From the NCBI RefSeq assembly GCF_003369915.1, contig NC_046674.1:4774001-4838000 (forward strand): 64,000 nt of DNA, written 5' to 3'. The DNA comes from Drosophila miranda (Eukaryota; Arthropoda; Insecta; Diptera; Drosophilidae). Below, in pieces: positions 37,401 through 48,764 of this stretch. Numbering within the stretch: position 1 is the stretch's first letter; each line of letters starts with the position of its first letter. The notes below the pieces were generated by a model. It had not been told where the DNA came from and made no database searches. It saw nothing but the letters and a program-made list of their open reading frames with translations. Made by a program: the position numbers and the translations under genes.

Positions 37401-40016
37401 AACAAAAACAAAAAATAAAGAAAATCCAAACGGAAATGTTTGCCTAACAAAAAACCGAAGAGGCAGTGGGGGAGTGGGGGAGTGGCGTGTGGCCATATGT
37501 AGTATATCCCCAAGCATATAGCCCCCAACAAATATGTGGCAGACCTCTGGCCAAATCGTAGTTGATTTTTTGCAATCTGCAGTTTTCTGGTCCTTTGTGT
37601 TCCGAAAAATGTTGCCACAGACTCGAACTCCGGAGTCGATTGCGGACTTGGACGGGGGGGAGCCATCAGGCGACGTCATCGGCAAACAGGAGAAGGAGTT
37701 GCTCCGGCTCCGGCTCCAGCGGAATCCCTTTCTAGTCATCGTTTGTCTGCGGATCTGCGCTTCGACTGCAGCAGCAGAAGCAGCAGTCAGTGCCTGTCTG
37801 GACACGTAGTACTCCAACTCCGACTCCAACTCCGACTCCGACTCCGACTCCTGCTCCCAGACCCAGACCCATGTCCATGTCCATGTCCATGTCGTAGTCG
37901 CCGTCGTCGTCACCTCGCGACGCATTCGTGGCACTCGCGTTTAATCAGCGGAGTTTTCCAGGAGAGGAAAGGGGGAGAGGGGGGCCCCCCCCCCCACATC
38001 TCTGCCTTCGTGCAAGTTGGATTTTTGGCCATCATCATTTATTGTTAGTGGCTGTGGCCAAAAATACAGACTGCTGCTGCTGTTGTTTAGATTTCTTTTG
38101 CCCCCATCCCCGGCCCGTTCAGAATCCTCCTCTGGTTTCCACCCGTTTCAATATTTGCATGTGCCCCATCCTCCCCCCTCCAGCATTTGCCTGGGGATTG
38201 GGAATTATTTCCTGCTCCTGCTGCTGCTCCTGCTGCTGCTGCGGTTCCATCATATATCATCTACAGAGGAACACCTTGCCGGACTTGCCCAGTCCTTCCT
38301 TCGATTTAAGCTCCAAGTGCTTCCTCCTCTGCCCCTCTGCGCGCTCTCGCTCTGTGTGAGTTTTTATGCATTTTCATTATTTTCAATTTCCATTTTGTTG
38401 TTCGCCAATTTATTAAGCGATTTTCGTTATTTCGTTAGCTTTCCTTCCTCCATTTTTTTTCACCGATTTTCCATTCGGTTTTCAATTTGCATTTAAGCTG
38501 CTCGCTGGCTCGTCTGCTGGCTCGTCTGGTAATCTTTAAGGCGCCCTGGCATCCCTTCAATTATACTTTTGGCCAATCAAGTCGCACATTTCACTTGAGC
38601 AACAAGTGGCTGGCCAGGCACTTGGTGGCACGACTCTGTGGCTGCGGCTGTGGCTGGGGCTGGGGCTGGGGCTCTGGCAAATGTCAGCCAGAAGTGCAGC
38701 AAACATGCAGCAGCAGCCAGGAGATGCAGGAATCCCCATAAGAACCAAGGACTTCGCCTCCAACCATTCCCCAGTCGAAGGCCAAGGACTGCTTTCATTT
38801 CCCAGTCGAAACGAGCAAGGACTCGGGACTCCTCCCCATTCGAAAGCCAAGGACCCAAGTACTGGTGGCAACACACAATTAACCGACGAGACCTTCTCTT
38901 CGCCTCGTCGACTCTGTCTCTCTCTCTCTCTCTCTTGCTCTGTGTGGGACTTGTGCAGCTTCCTTGAATGCCCCAAGCTGTGGCAGGAGTAGGGGGAGGC
39001 CATTTTTCAGACTGGACACTTGAATGAGCATTTATCCCTGCTCTCGACCCTCAAATCCCTGGATCCCTGGATGCCTGGGTGCCTGGGTGCCTGCTCCTGC
39101 TTTTGACCACAATTGTGTGTCAAGGCCGTCGTCTGGCTGCTGCTTCTGCTTCTGCTTCTGATTCTGTTGCTGCCGTTTCCTGCTCCAAGACGATGCCAAA
39201 TGATGAGGACGATAACGTCTCCATTTCCACCCAAGCAGAATGTGTGTGCGAATGGGAGAAGGAGCTCTGTGTGCTGCCCTGCCAGTGCGAATGAGAAACG
39301 AAGCTGTGTTTTGTGAATGAAAGCAAGGAGCAGCAGCGGCAGCGGCAGCAGCAACAGTCTGTTCTGTAAATGAGGAGAAGGAGCTGTCTGTGTGTGTGTG
39401 TGGCAGGAAGTGTTTTGTGGCACACACAAACAGCCAGAGAGAATGAGGAGACAAATCAGTGCCTTCCCGTCCTCTGGCTCCTTATTGTCGACATTCTTGG
39501 GGAATACCTTTTGGCAGCTCAGACTTGTCTGCCCCTGCCCCGGCCCCAGTCCCAGTCCCAGCCGCATGCCCCCGTGGCCCATCATCATCCCTACTTTTGT
39601 TTGGCTGCCAACTTTCTGGCCTCCTCGACCCCACCCTCGTCCCTGAGTGCTGTATCTTTGCTGTTTGTTCGTTTGATTGTTTGTTGTTAGCCTTTCCGTT
39701 GTGTGGCTCCAGAAAATTGTGTGAAAATTGTTTTCTTTCCATCCCAGACCCATTCCGCCCTCGGGGGCTGTGTTTAAGATTCTGTGGTTTGCTGTGCATT
39801 TTGTAAATAATCTTGTTTTACACACACCTCCCGCCCCGCCCCGCCCCACCAGAACGAACAGGGATTCGTATCCGGATCCTGCCTGTCGACTGGACGCCAG
39901 CCGGACGACAGTGGTCAAGCCTCTCGACCCTTGGCTCTGGACTTGTGCATAATTTATGTGGGAATTTCTGTGGCGTCTCTGTGTTGCTTAAGAATTTCCT
40001 CAGGATGGACACCTCT

Positions 40017-40049
<33 letters not shown>

Positions 40050-40200
40050 GGTGTGTCTGTGGCACAAAGTCAACTACTGTTGATAGGATAGGCCTTCATT
40101 AAGTTAACAAATTAAGTGGTTCTTGCGGTGCGGTAGACAAACTGTTGATTGGCTGTGGACGGGTGTCCTTTGTCGTTCGGTTGTCCTTTCTTTTCGGTAT
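28146..40200. other. Long noncoding interval, no gene recognised
   Basis: About 12 kb with no exon-like open frame. AT-rich DNA with ATCGAT words (28270-28390) gives way to GC-richer DNA full of short repeats: poly(G) at about 29168-29185, GCCACT/CAGTGG-type repeats (29225-29250, 29640-29665, 32220-32250), a GCATGC/AAGCGGC array (32345-32395), CAGAGC-like repeats (32738-32770), three GGAGTGTCC copies (33001-33027), a CT run (34380-34405), a TCG array (35018-35078), a GGCAGC/AGG array (35300-35380) and GACTCC-like repeats (37812-37850). This is most simply intergenic or distal bab2 regulatory DNA. Apparent frames all translate repeats. Confidence 0.6.
35018..35078. repeat. TCG trinucleotide array
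   Basis: An array of CGTCGT/CGTCCT/CGTCAT triplets. Translated on the minus strand it gives a poly-Asp run, which is not a gene. Confidence 0.9.
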
Positions 40201-40379
40201 GCACTGAAAAGGGGAAATATCTAGTATCTACACTTTACTCAAGTTCTAGGAACGTGAAGAAAGTGTATCTTCTGGACAGACAAGAGAAATGTTACAAGTA
40301 ATGGGGAGCCCTTTCTAAGAGTTTCAGAATTTCATTCTATTCTTTATATTTTAGATTATCATCAGACTGATGTCTTAAG

Positions 40380-40800
40380 AATTAACTTTCCTCTATAGAA
40401 AGTGCCTTAAACTTTTTTTAAAGAGAAAGGGCTTTTGGTGAATAAAGCTTCGGTAAAAGCTGTTTCGTTACTTTAAGCTCTATAAAAAAGTACACCTTAT
40501 GGAAAGGAAAAGAAAGCTTCGGGAAAAGCTGTTTCGCTATTGTGAGCTTTAAAAAAGATTTGCCTTTTTTGGAAAGAGAAAAAGCTTTTGGTAAATAAAA
40601 CTTCAGGAAAAGCTGTTTCGTTTTTGAGCGCTTTATAAAAAAGTACACCTTTTTGCAAAGCTATAGAGCTTTTCGTTAATAAAGCTTCGGAAAGAATAAA
40701 CTTGATACAAAAGTACACCTTGTTGGAAAAGAAAAGAGCCTTCCGTAAAGAAAGCTTAAGAAAAAGCTGTTTCGTTACTTTGAGCTCATGATAAGTGTTG
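40380..40800. repeat. Minisatellite of diverged 70-85 bp units
   Basis: The word GCTGTTTCG recurs at 40459, 40528, 40612 and 40766, usually preceded by AAAGCTTCGG-like and AAAA sequence and followed by a segment like AAAAAAGTACACCTT. The intervals are 69, 84 and 154 bp, the last close to two units. The units are diverged, so the array is not recent. Minus-strand frames across it repeat short Lys/Leu/Phe-rich peptides and are not genes. Confidence 0.8.
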
Positions 40801-41915
40801 AAAACCTGGAAAAAAGAGCTTTCTGTCCGTTAAAGCTGTTATACAAGGCTACTAGTGATGAAAGCACGTTTTTTGTACCTTTCTAGCACACAGCAGAATT
40901 TGATGAGAATTTTTGGAGCCAAGACAAAACTTGTTCTAGGGTGGGTTCCGTTCCAGGGTCCGTGTTGCAGGTAGAGTCTTTGCCACAAGACAGTCATAGT
41001 GGAAGGGAGACAGAGCAGAACCTCTATCTCTATCTGGAACACACACACAAGGTATTGACAAAAACTGCAGGTGTCTGGGTGGAAGAGATCTCTGGCAGAG
41101 ATTAGAGAAGCGGAACGGAACGGAGCACTACTCGTAATCTAAGGCCGGCCAGCACACGGACCTAGAACATGGGACAGACCGTCCGAACCCGAAACATCGG
41201 CCCATGCCCATACCAATGGGTAATCTCATTCTCAGGGAATGAACACTGAACACTCATACAGTTCATAGGAATGGGAATGGGAATGGGGATGGGAATGGGA
41301 ATGTGAATATGGTTCCAAAGTGCACGAAAGAGAGACGGCAAACATTACGTAGTTTCCAAGCGATTCAGAGTTATTTTGACGCCGTCGTCGTCCCATAGAA
41401 AAAGTGATCCATAAAATTGTGATCGATAAGGAGGAGGTCTTATCACAAGAGAAGCCGAGAGAGAGAGAGAGAGAGAGAGAGAGCCAAAGAATGAGAAGCG
41501 AAAGATAAGAACAGAGACAGCACCTCCAATGAACTGCAGACACATAAAATACTAATAATAATAATCTCATGGACTTGAATGAGGGATGGGATCATATCTA
41601 CACAAACATTAGCATTGGAACTGCAGCCTTATCGCCTGCCGAATGTTTAAGGAATGGATGGGCGATCCACTGCCCTGGCATTCAGTTGGTTTCAAGCAGC
41701 GGAATAGAGCAGTCGAAGCGGAACATCTTTTCCTGAGAGAGAACGAGCGAGACGTTGACAGGGTGCAGGTGCAGGTTGTTCACATGTGCTCGAAGCATAG
41801 AAACTAGCAAATAAATCAGCAGATCGGCCAGATCTATCAGCAGAAAGCCAGTGACTGGACTGATAAGGCGTGGCACTTCTCTAGTGCAAAAATATATTTA
41901 AAACCACAGCCCAAG
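40801..41915. promoter_or_regulatory. Intergenic DNA upstream of the small SR-rich gene, with GATA sites and a TATA-like box
   Basis: GATA-type sites are seen as CTTATC (41628-41633), CTATCAG (41834-41840) and ACTGATAAGG (41859-41868). A TATA-like TATATTTAAA lies at 41893-41902. A GGAATG repeat (41265-41305) and a GA run (41457-41483) lie further upstream. Clustered GATA sites close to a TATA box resemble compact promoters of gut-expressed insect genes; this is inference. Confidence 0.4.
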
Positions 41916-42478
41916 ATGTTTTCACACACAGTGAGGTGCGTGCATTGGCTCTTCCTGCGATTGCCCTTACTAATCCCACAATCCTCCATTATAGGGTCTT
42001 CAAGATGATGTACATTGTGGCGGGGATCCTCATCAGTAATGCGGAAATCTGTGACACAGTCGATCGCATTCAAATCGCGCCACGCGTCGATCTCAAGCCG
42101 GAGTTTGAGCAGCGCGCCCTGACCTTTGGCGCGAAATCTGGTTCAAGATCGGGCTCTCGCTCTCGCTCGCGATCGCACTCTCGCTCGAACTCGGGATCGA
42201 GCTCCGGAGAGGAATCGGGCGAGAGGAAGCGCCGCCGCCGTGTGAGCGTCAGCGGACTGGCCGGCGGTGTGGTGCGTGGCGTGACGTCCCAGGTGTCGAA
42301 GCGCGTTGGCCATCGCTTCGGTTGGCTGTACGACGTGCGGCTGATACTGCAGCAGTGGCGCTCGCTGGCGCTCAGCTTCAACCTCTGGACGATCCCCAAC
42401 TTTATTGTCGAGTGTGTGACCAGCTACATGAGCAAAAAGCTGCTCATCAACAGCGACTGTGATATGATCTACAAGTAG
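41916..42478 (+). CDS. Small SR-rich protein of unknown function (two exons, 167 aa)
   Basis: I do not recognise this family. Coding exons are 41916-41935 and 41995-42478, joined across a 59-nt intron with donor GTGCGT, a CTAAT branch-like word and acceptor TTATAG; the junction forms an Arg codon. The protein has a hydrophobic N-terminal segment (MMYIVAGILISNA), an acidic stretch, then a Ser/Arg-rich tract (about residues 65-95) ending in four to five basic residues, and an amphipathic C-terminus with several Trp. The start is uncertain: the TATA-like box at 41893 is only about 23 bp before the first ATG. If that box is used, translation could begin at 42005 or 42008, making the hydrophobic segment an N-terminal signal peptide or anchor. 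A poly(A) signal AATAAA is at 42609-42614. It converges on Trhn. Confidence 0.75.
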
Positions 42479-42766
42479 GATACTATAATCCCCTACTCAT
42501 ACAAGTGCAAGTGCAAGTTCGGTACACCAAGATGCTGCGACTTTTATTACTTGTATTACTTGTATTTATAATAAGTGCCTTTACATTTAGATAGTTTTAG
42601 GCTTTGCAAATAAACAACAATTAGTTATAGACAAAGAGATGCACGGGTATACGATATATATTGCATATACGATATATGGTGTATAGTAGATTGTATTGTA
42701 GTTTCGTTTCTAAACAAATGGTCCCAAATACTCCGATTCCGTTTCCCCGATCTGCCATCGAGATCC
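42479..42766. terminator. Shared 3' region between the SR-rich gene and Trhn
   Basis: The two genes converge with only 288 bp between stop codons. AATAAA for the plus-strand gene is at 42609-42614. I see no canonical AATAAA for Trhn on the minus strand within this gap; weaker variants (AATACA-like near 42695) are possible. The 3'UTRs may overlap. Confidence 0.6.
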
Positions 42767-44894
42767 CTAGTTCTCCTCCGCCGTGGAGTTGTCCGAGTTG
42801 TCGGGACTGCTGGCTTTGCTTCCGGAGGCTGCTCCGCGTACATTCAGGCTGTTGTGCAGCATATTGGCTATACATTCCACATCCAGATTGTCATCGGTGG
42901 CCGATATCTTCCTCAGGGCTGAGCAGACGATGCTCAGGTCGCCCTTGAGCTCACTCACCACCGCCGTGATCTTCTGGGCATTGGAGAGCACCTCCACGCT
43001 CATGGTGTACGGATTGTAGCGCACACCGAACGGACGCTGAATGCTGTCGGCGAAGGCCCTGAAGGGGAGAAACTAGCTGTGGAAGTGGGATGCCACACAT
43101 CTCTCAGAAGGAAGACTCTTACCGCATTTGCTCCTTGGCCTCTTCAAAGGAGTCTGTATAGTAATAGGCATTCTGGTAGGAGGTGATAATGCACTCCTCC
43201 TTGCAGGTGAACTCCGGATCGAACTTCTTGATCTTTGGTCCGGCGGTGATGGCATGCTGCAGCTCTGCCACAGAGCTCAGCAGACCTGCCCCATACACCT
43301 TGAAGCTGCTGTCCGCCTGCTTGCAAAGCCCGAATTCCACAGTGAAGAAATAGAGCTAGCAACGGAAGATGGAGGATGAAACCTTAAGGAATTGAAAGGA
43401 ATTTAAGCCCCGAAAACCCACCGTTGCCAACTTCTCAATGTCCGCATCGCTGGCCCCCAAGGACGCCAGGCCAATCTCCTGCGAGAACTGAGCAAAACTG
43501 GAGTTTGCCAGCAGCGGCATGTGCCCCAACAGCTCGTGGCAGCAGTCCCTGCAAGAAAAGGCATAAGAAAAGCCCCCCGCGGGATAACAGCCGAAAAACT
43601 CACGGTTCGGGAGTGTAGAACGGATCCGAAGAGTGCCTGATGTACTGCGTGCAGTGGAAGATGCGGAACGCCAGGCCCGAGAGGAAGTCCCGCGGCGAAA
43701 GGTACCCGGCCACAGGACGCAGCTGGAAGCCCGTCTTCCGTTTCAGGTACACGCTCACGTCCTGCAGCTGTGGCACATTGTCCGCCCGATAGCCGCAGTA
43801 CTTGACCAGGTCCGGCCAGTTCTCCATGTACTCCGGCACGGCGTGCAACACGTAGAGGCGGTGCAGCTCGAGGAAAACAGTGCCCCTTCGAAGGAGAAAG
43901 TTTTCGCAAACCAAAATCAATCTGTGCCCCCACCTGGGCCAAGGCGAAAACTCAATTGGAAAACTTACCAAGTTTTCACTTCTTCGGGTGTGTACTGCAC
44001 GCGTGGAATGGGACTGCCGCTGCATGAGGGGTGTGAGGAGAGGGGATGCGTGATGTGGCAAGATGGGCAGGTGTCGTGTCACTTACTGCTTGAAATTGTT
44101 GGCTATGGCCGAGAACTGTTCGCGCCGCTTGCGGTACACGGGATCCTTGAAGCCCGGATGGTCGGCATCCAGGTCGGAGCCATACATCAGGACATTCTGG
44201 GCCTTGTCCAGGTCGGATATCTTCCGGGGGAACCAGACCATGTCACCGAAATCTGAACCGAAGCAGAAGATCCCCGAGAATGTATTTCCGCGCACTTTCC
44301 CGGGATTCGCATGCGAGAAAACTCACCGAAACTGGAGCAAGCGGAGAGCGATGGGGCCCTGGACATTTGACTCGTGGCATTCACGGACGTATAGCTAACG
44401 GAGGCCACCTCCCGATTGAGCATCTTCACCACCTGATCCAGGCGACGGGGATCGCACTCGACATCCACCAGGACGTCCGCCTGATTGGTGCCCATCTCCA
44501 GGGGCGACAGCTCCAGGTGCAGCACGTTGATGCCCAGCTCCTGGAAGACCTGCAGGGCCCGCGCGAGATTTCCCACCTGATTACGGAGCGTGAAAATTAT
44601 GGAAATACGCTCGCCAGGTGAGTGCTGCCGTGAGGTGTCCACCGGCCCGCCGATGGCCAATCTGGGCGGAGGCTCCACCGCGCTTCGATCCTGCTTGTGA
44701 GGAGGCGAAAAACATAGAAAATTGTCGCCTGGGGCCGACGCGTGCCGCGAGAGACTTGCATGCGACTTGGATGCGGCGGCCACAGAGGCCTCCTTTTTGA
44801 TTTGATGCAGGGGACTGCCCTGCTTGACGGCCCACTCCTGTTCGCCGCTCCTGTAGAGCCACAGACCGAGGAGACTCTTCCCTGAGGCACTCAT
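42767..44894 (-). CDS. Trhn: Tryptophan hydroxylase, neuronal type (seven coding exons, 572 aa)
   Basis: This enzyme hydroxylates tryptophan to 5-hydroxytryptophan with tetrahydrobiopterin, O2 and Fe(II), the first step of serotonin synthesis. Exons by plus coordinates: 44327-44894, 44087-44252, 43969-44019, 43604-43885, 43422-43548, 43123-43355, 42767-43058; all junctions keep frame. An ACT-like regulatory domain spans about residues 97-160. The catalytic domain starts near 190 and has the family words DADHPGF and [19 protein letters not shown]. The iron ligands are His360 and His365 (DCCHELLGH) and Glu405 (FTVEFGLC). TWGTVF, HSSDPFY and [11 protein letters not shown] match tryptophan hydroxylase and not Henna (phenylalanine hydroxylase). 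RHAS around Ser53 could be a basophilic kinase site. The start is the Met at 44894, preceded by a short leader and a TATA box. Confidence 0.93.
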
Positions 44895-44978
44895 CACTGG
44901 ACTGCACTGCACTAAAAAAAGGTTGAGGAGATTTCTTCGCACGGGGCACACGCGTCGGATGAGCAACTCTGCGACAAC

Positions 44979-45012
44979 TGCAAGATCCTGCGGCTGTGGC
45001 AGCCCTTTTATA
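44979..45012 (-). promoter_or_regulatory. Trhn: Core promoter of Trhn: TATA box and initiator-like site
   Basis: On the minus strand TATAAAAG occupies 45012-45005, and an initiator-like TTGCAGTTG follows with its A at 44979, 33 nt downstream of the first T of the box. This gives a leader of about 85 nt before the Met at 44894. Confidence 0.65.
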
Positions 45013-45260
45013 GGCGGCCCGCAGAGCAGTGACTGTGCCCCATGCCCATGCAATCGCAGAGGTGGCACACATATACATATTCAATTGTATTTATTAAGTG
45101 TGTGCGTGGCATGGCATAGAGATAAATTCGTTGAAGAATATAAAAGCTACAAGTGAGAGCCACAGGCCCCACCTCCTGCGCTTCTGGGGGTTGGGGGTGG
45201 GCTCTGCTCCTTTTTCTGATTGGCCAAATCATCCTGGAATCAGGCTAAAGCGTTAACGCA

Positions 45261-45268
45261 TGACGTCA
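45261..45268. promoter_or_regulatory. Perfect CRE palindrome upstream of Trhn
   Basis: TGACGTCA lies about 280 bp upstream of the putative Trhn start. It is the consensus binding site of CREB/ATF-type bZIP proteins. Use in vivo is not shown by sequence. Confidence 0.55.
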
Positions 45269-46944
45269 TGATACCCTGCAACAGAAGCACCTCGACTTTC
45301 ATCTGCAGCCTGCATTGGAAATGTGGCAGGGCATTGCCTGATAGGGATGGATGTGCACCCGCCTTTGATTCACTTTCTAATCAGCAGCAACAACTTTGAA
45401 AGTTCCGAATGGGGGAAGGATATAGGGCTGAGGGATGTTGGGGAGCTGGTCGGAGTGGGGAGAGAGGGGCGAGTCCTGCGCTTGACTTTCCAAATGCTGA
45501 ATTTATGCGGGTCTCAGCAGTAACTAACGTACCGTGAGAGGTGCGTACCTCGGCGAACTCCTCCACAAACTCCTTCTAGAAAAATCAATACGCCGAACAG
45601 ATTCTAAAACACAAATTGAGAATGGTCAAAGGATGGTAATGGTCCCATGGAGGAGATGGTACTGTTGCCACCCACGTGGCAGGAGCGCGCAACCACTTGA
45701 TGCTTTCATGTCGCCACCGCTGGAGGAGGAGCGACACGGAGCCAGGGAAGCGACAGAGTCAATAATAGATCCCCGAGTAAATGGCAATTTCTTTTCCGTT
45801 CTTTGGGGTTTTCTTTTCAATTGTTTGCGCTTCGAGAAGAGCAAACAGCGTCCCGGGGAAGCCACAGTCATGGCTACTTGACTATTAAAATATGCGAAAG
45901 CGGATGCCAATGGGGGAGAGTGCTAGTGCCTTTGGAGTGGCACATCCCACATGCCTCAGGATGCTGATGGAATTGGGAATGGGAATGGGTGTCCTTGGGC
46001 TCATCAGCTGAAGCGATAAACTTAATGGCTGCTGGCTAACTGATTGACCGACAAACGATGCTGTCTGTCGACAGTGCTGGGTGGTGGGGTCTGCGGGGAC
46101 GTTGAAACACATTTTATTTGTTCACGAGAGCTGCACAAGCGTTTGATGGATTTATGGTAGCGGCACCGGCAGCACCGCCCGAGCCTGTGCCTCAAAGGAT
46201 ACTACATGGCATCCCCTCGCCCCTTGCCCCTTGCCCCATTCCCATTCCAATCTGCTAAAAAGGCAGCAGACAGAAACGGAGACGGAGACCAAGACCGAAA
46301 CGGAGACGAGGTCACGATGAATGGCAGTTGTTAATTTCCTTGATTTTTCGGCATAATTAAGTTACTGCAACTAATTCGCATGGGGGATGAAATTTTGATT
46401 CGACACAATGGGGAACACAAACAACACTTAATATGTTTTCATTGGGTGCTCGATGCTCAGATGCTCAGATGCCCAGAGCACACTTTTTAAAGCTATTACA
46501 GCATGTGCATATTATTTATTCAATAAAATCAGGCAATGTTTGGTATCTAGTGGATGGTTTCTGCTTGAAGAACATTCTGGACCACAAAATTGTCATTGTC
46601 AAACTTCAATCTTTAAACCCATTTAATCAGTTCTTAACTGAAAGAATTCAACCAAAACAGGTGTTCCCGACTATACTGAGATATTGTGGATTATTTTCGC
46701 GTGCGGATATACAAAACTGCATGATATTTCCATCAGAAAAGCAGGGAAAAACTATCCATTACATTAGCTTACTTTGGTTCAAGATGATCCACGGGATTCT
46801 TCAACGAAAATCAGTTACAGGTCTGTAGATTGTATATACGTAGTCTTTAGTACTCAAAGAGTACTATATGGGGCTATATGACGAAAATCTGTGGCATGCA
46901 CAATTTTGAGGATACGGGAAAGCTCACAGAATCATAGATAGAGA

Positions 46945-47110
46945 CCAAATCTAGCAGATTGCCGAATCTGGATCAGATCGGATTATTATTAAAGCAGGAA
47001 GGAGCAAATAATTCCACGCGCTGACTCATTCCCTCTCTTTCACACACACACTCTTCATCGTGCATTGTGCGCCCTCTGACCCTCTGGGGAGCCATACTCA
47101 CTGAGTATCG
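46945..47110 (+). repeat. Dispersed repeat, copy A (ATCTAGCAGATT...GGATCAGATCGGAT)
   Basis: It shares ordered words with 51284-51440: ATCTAGCAGATTG, GGATCAGATCGGAT, AGCAG(G)AAGGA, CCACGCGC, TCTCT-rich sequence and TCGTGCA-TGTGC. The order and orientation are the same, with indels between. No coding capacity. Confidence 0.65.
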
Positions 47111-47389
47111 GGTATAAATATGTATGTATTTATTACTTATTATTAGAAAACAGTTTTACTTAAACTATGATTCAATATTTTCGGTATTTCTTGGGATTAC
47201 TACTTCTGCATCTAAGAGTTTACTATTTATTTACTATTCCATTTAGTATTTAAAAAATTTGTCTACTTTTAGTGTTCGAGGGGTGTAGACGTTTGAGTCT
47301 GCATGGGATTTGAGTGTGCAGTTCTCCTCTAGCTGCTCCGTTTAGATGATTCGACAACCTAGCATTGTATCGGCTACGCTAGTGGTTTA

Positions 47390-48005
47390 CTGGATACCCA
47401 ATTGTAGAGATGTGGGATCTCTGTCGAGCATGGTGGTCCGAACCAATGAAGGGGCAACTGTCATCGCCCTTAGAGCCTTCGTTTGCTTGATTCATATTTT
47501 CTGAGGATGTGTCTTCGCTGCACATCCCCAGACTTGAATGCCGTATGCCCATATGGGAAATATCATAGCCTTTTCCAGACACTTTTTAAGTTTATGACAG
47601 CCGCTCTGCTGTGTGGTCTCCAAGTCAGACTTCCATCAAAGTGGACTCCGAGGTGGCAGTGACTACTCTTGTGTGGAATAATATTTCCATTGAAGGTTAG
47701 ATCTGGATCTTCCGCGGATTCAAGGTACACAACGGCTTTGTAGCAGGTGGATGATGAGCCGGGTAAGAGAATCTTTAGTTTGCATAAAACTCCCTTGTGC
47801 CAGACTTGGTCGAAGGCTTGTTTCACATCGAGAAACACCCTTGAGGTCTCATCAGCTTTGAGGATGTGTTAAGCAGCTCTATGTACTTTTACTTGGTGCC
47901 TGCTCAAGAATATTGTTTCGAATAACTTTGAGAATACTGGGAGTAAGCTTATCGGTCTGTCACTGATTTGCCTGGCTTCAGAAGCAATCAAGCTTCAATC
48001 AAGGC
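47390..48005 (-). pseudogene. Degenerate non-LTR retrotransposon (LINE, jockey/I-like) reverse transcriptase fragment
   Basis: Reading the minus strand from about 48000, pieces of a LINE reverse transcriptase appear in the right order. They are a DRPISLLPVFSKLFE-like block, then FLDVKQAFDQVWHKG (catalytic-domain region, 47838 downward), then a LGVHFDGSLTWRPH block, then WAYGIQVWGCAAKTH near the thumb/C-terminal part. There is a stop between the first two blocks and a frameshift near 47580, and the segment between the polymerase blocks is shorter than in intact elements, so internal sequence including the usual YADD region is missing. No endonuclease or Gag-like part is visible. It is a dead, 5'-truncated and internally deleted copy. 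Confidence 0.85.
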
Positions 48006-48764
48006 AGTGTAAATGTAGTTCACAACATTCTTTATGCCTTATTAATTATTCAGTATTGAATTCCTGATGATTAACTTCCATTCCATTCGAGAAATGCATA
48101 TGTCTGCACCAAGTCATAATTTTGTTGCCCCTACTGCAATGCTCCCTCGTTTCATCAGAGATCCAGGCCTGGCAGTGTCTCGCAAGCCAAAGCGCAACAG
48201 TATTGCAATTCTGAAGCCACCCCCAAGCGCATGAGAATCGGATGTACGGTACAGACGCATGCGCGTTTCCTGTCAACCCCCAAGAGAGAAAGAGAGAGAG
48301 AGAATCCACCGCCGCAGAGCTTGTAAACAAAAACAAGTTTGGAGAGCGTCCAGAGGGAAAAAGAGAGAATAGAGAGAAAGTCAGACAGCTGAAATTCCTC
48401 TGAAATTTCCCCGGAGCAGAGCGGAGCAGCAGTAATACGCGTACGCATACTCGTGTCTGGACATCTGACAGGGCCAGAGCCAGAGCCAGAGCCAAAGCCT
48501 CAAGTACTCGTGCGAGAGCCAGGCAGCAGCAGCAGCAGCAGCAGCAGCGAGACAACGTCAAGGAAATTATCGATTTTCGCATGAAGAAGTGAAAATTCTA
48601 ACTCAATTGGACAGTTCGTTCTGGGAAAACTGTGGAAAAGTTGTCCGATTCCTGGGAGGATTGTCCAGAGTTCCGATTCAGGCAGCTCCTCTAATTGAAG
48701 GCACTTGCAACGTCTTGAGTCCGTGTGGGTGTGGCAGCTGGCAGCAGCAGCCCAAGTGTTTGCC
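48006..48764 (+). other. Aplip1: Aplip1 promoter and 5'UTR region
   Basis: Noncoding. It contains a GA tract (48286-48303), six GAGCCA-type repeats (48470-48498) and nine GCA triplets (48523-48548), then a T-poor leader to the ATG at 48765. No TATA box is obvious; the start of transcription is not resolved. Confidence 0.55.

Larger units (their letters stand above)
45013..47389. other. Trhn upstream / Trhn-Aplip1 intergenic DNA
   Basis: No convincing gene. Apart from the CRE, it holds GGGAATG and CGGAGAC repeats (45970-45990, 46277-46315), an isolated plus-strand frame at 46433-46828 with no recognisable domain, and the first copy of a dispersed repeat at about 46945-47100. Cis-regulatory sequences for Trhn are likely here. 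Confidence 0.5.

Noticed and set aside
42767-44894. Assignment of the hydroxylase to Henna (phenylalanine hydroxylase)
   Set aside because: The catalytic words TWGTVF, HSSDPFY and [11 protein letters not shown] are of the tryptophan hydroxylase type, and synteny with bab2 and Aplip1 fits Trhn.
46433-46828. Plus-strand frame of 131 aa in AT-rich intergenic DNA
   Set aside because: No recognisable domain, no clear splice or promoter signals, and length compatible with chance; left out of the gene list pending transcript evidence.
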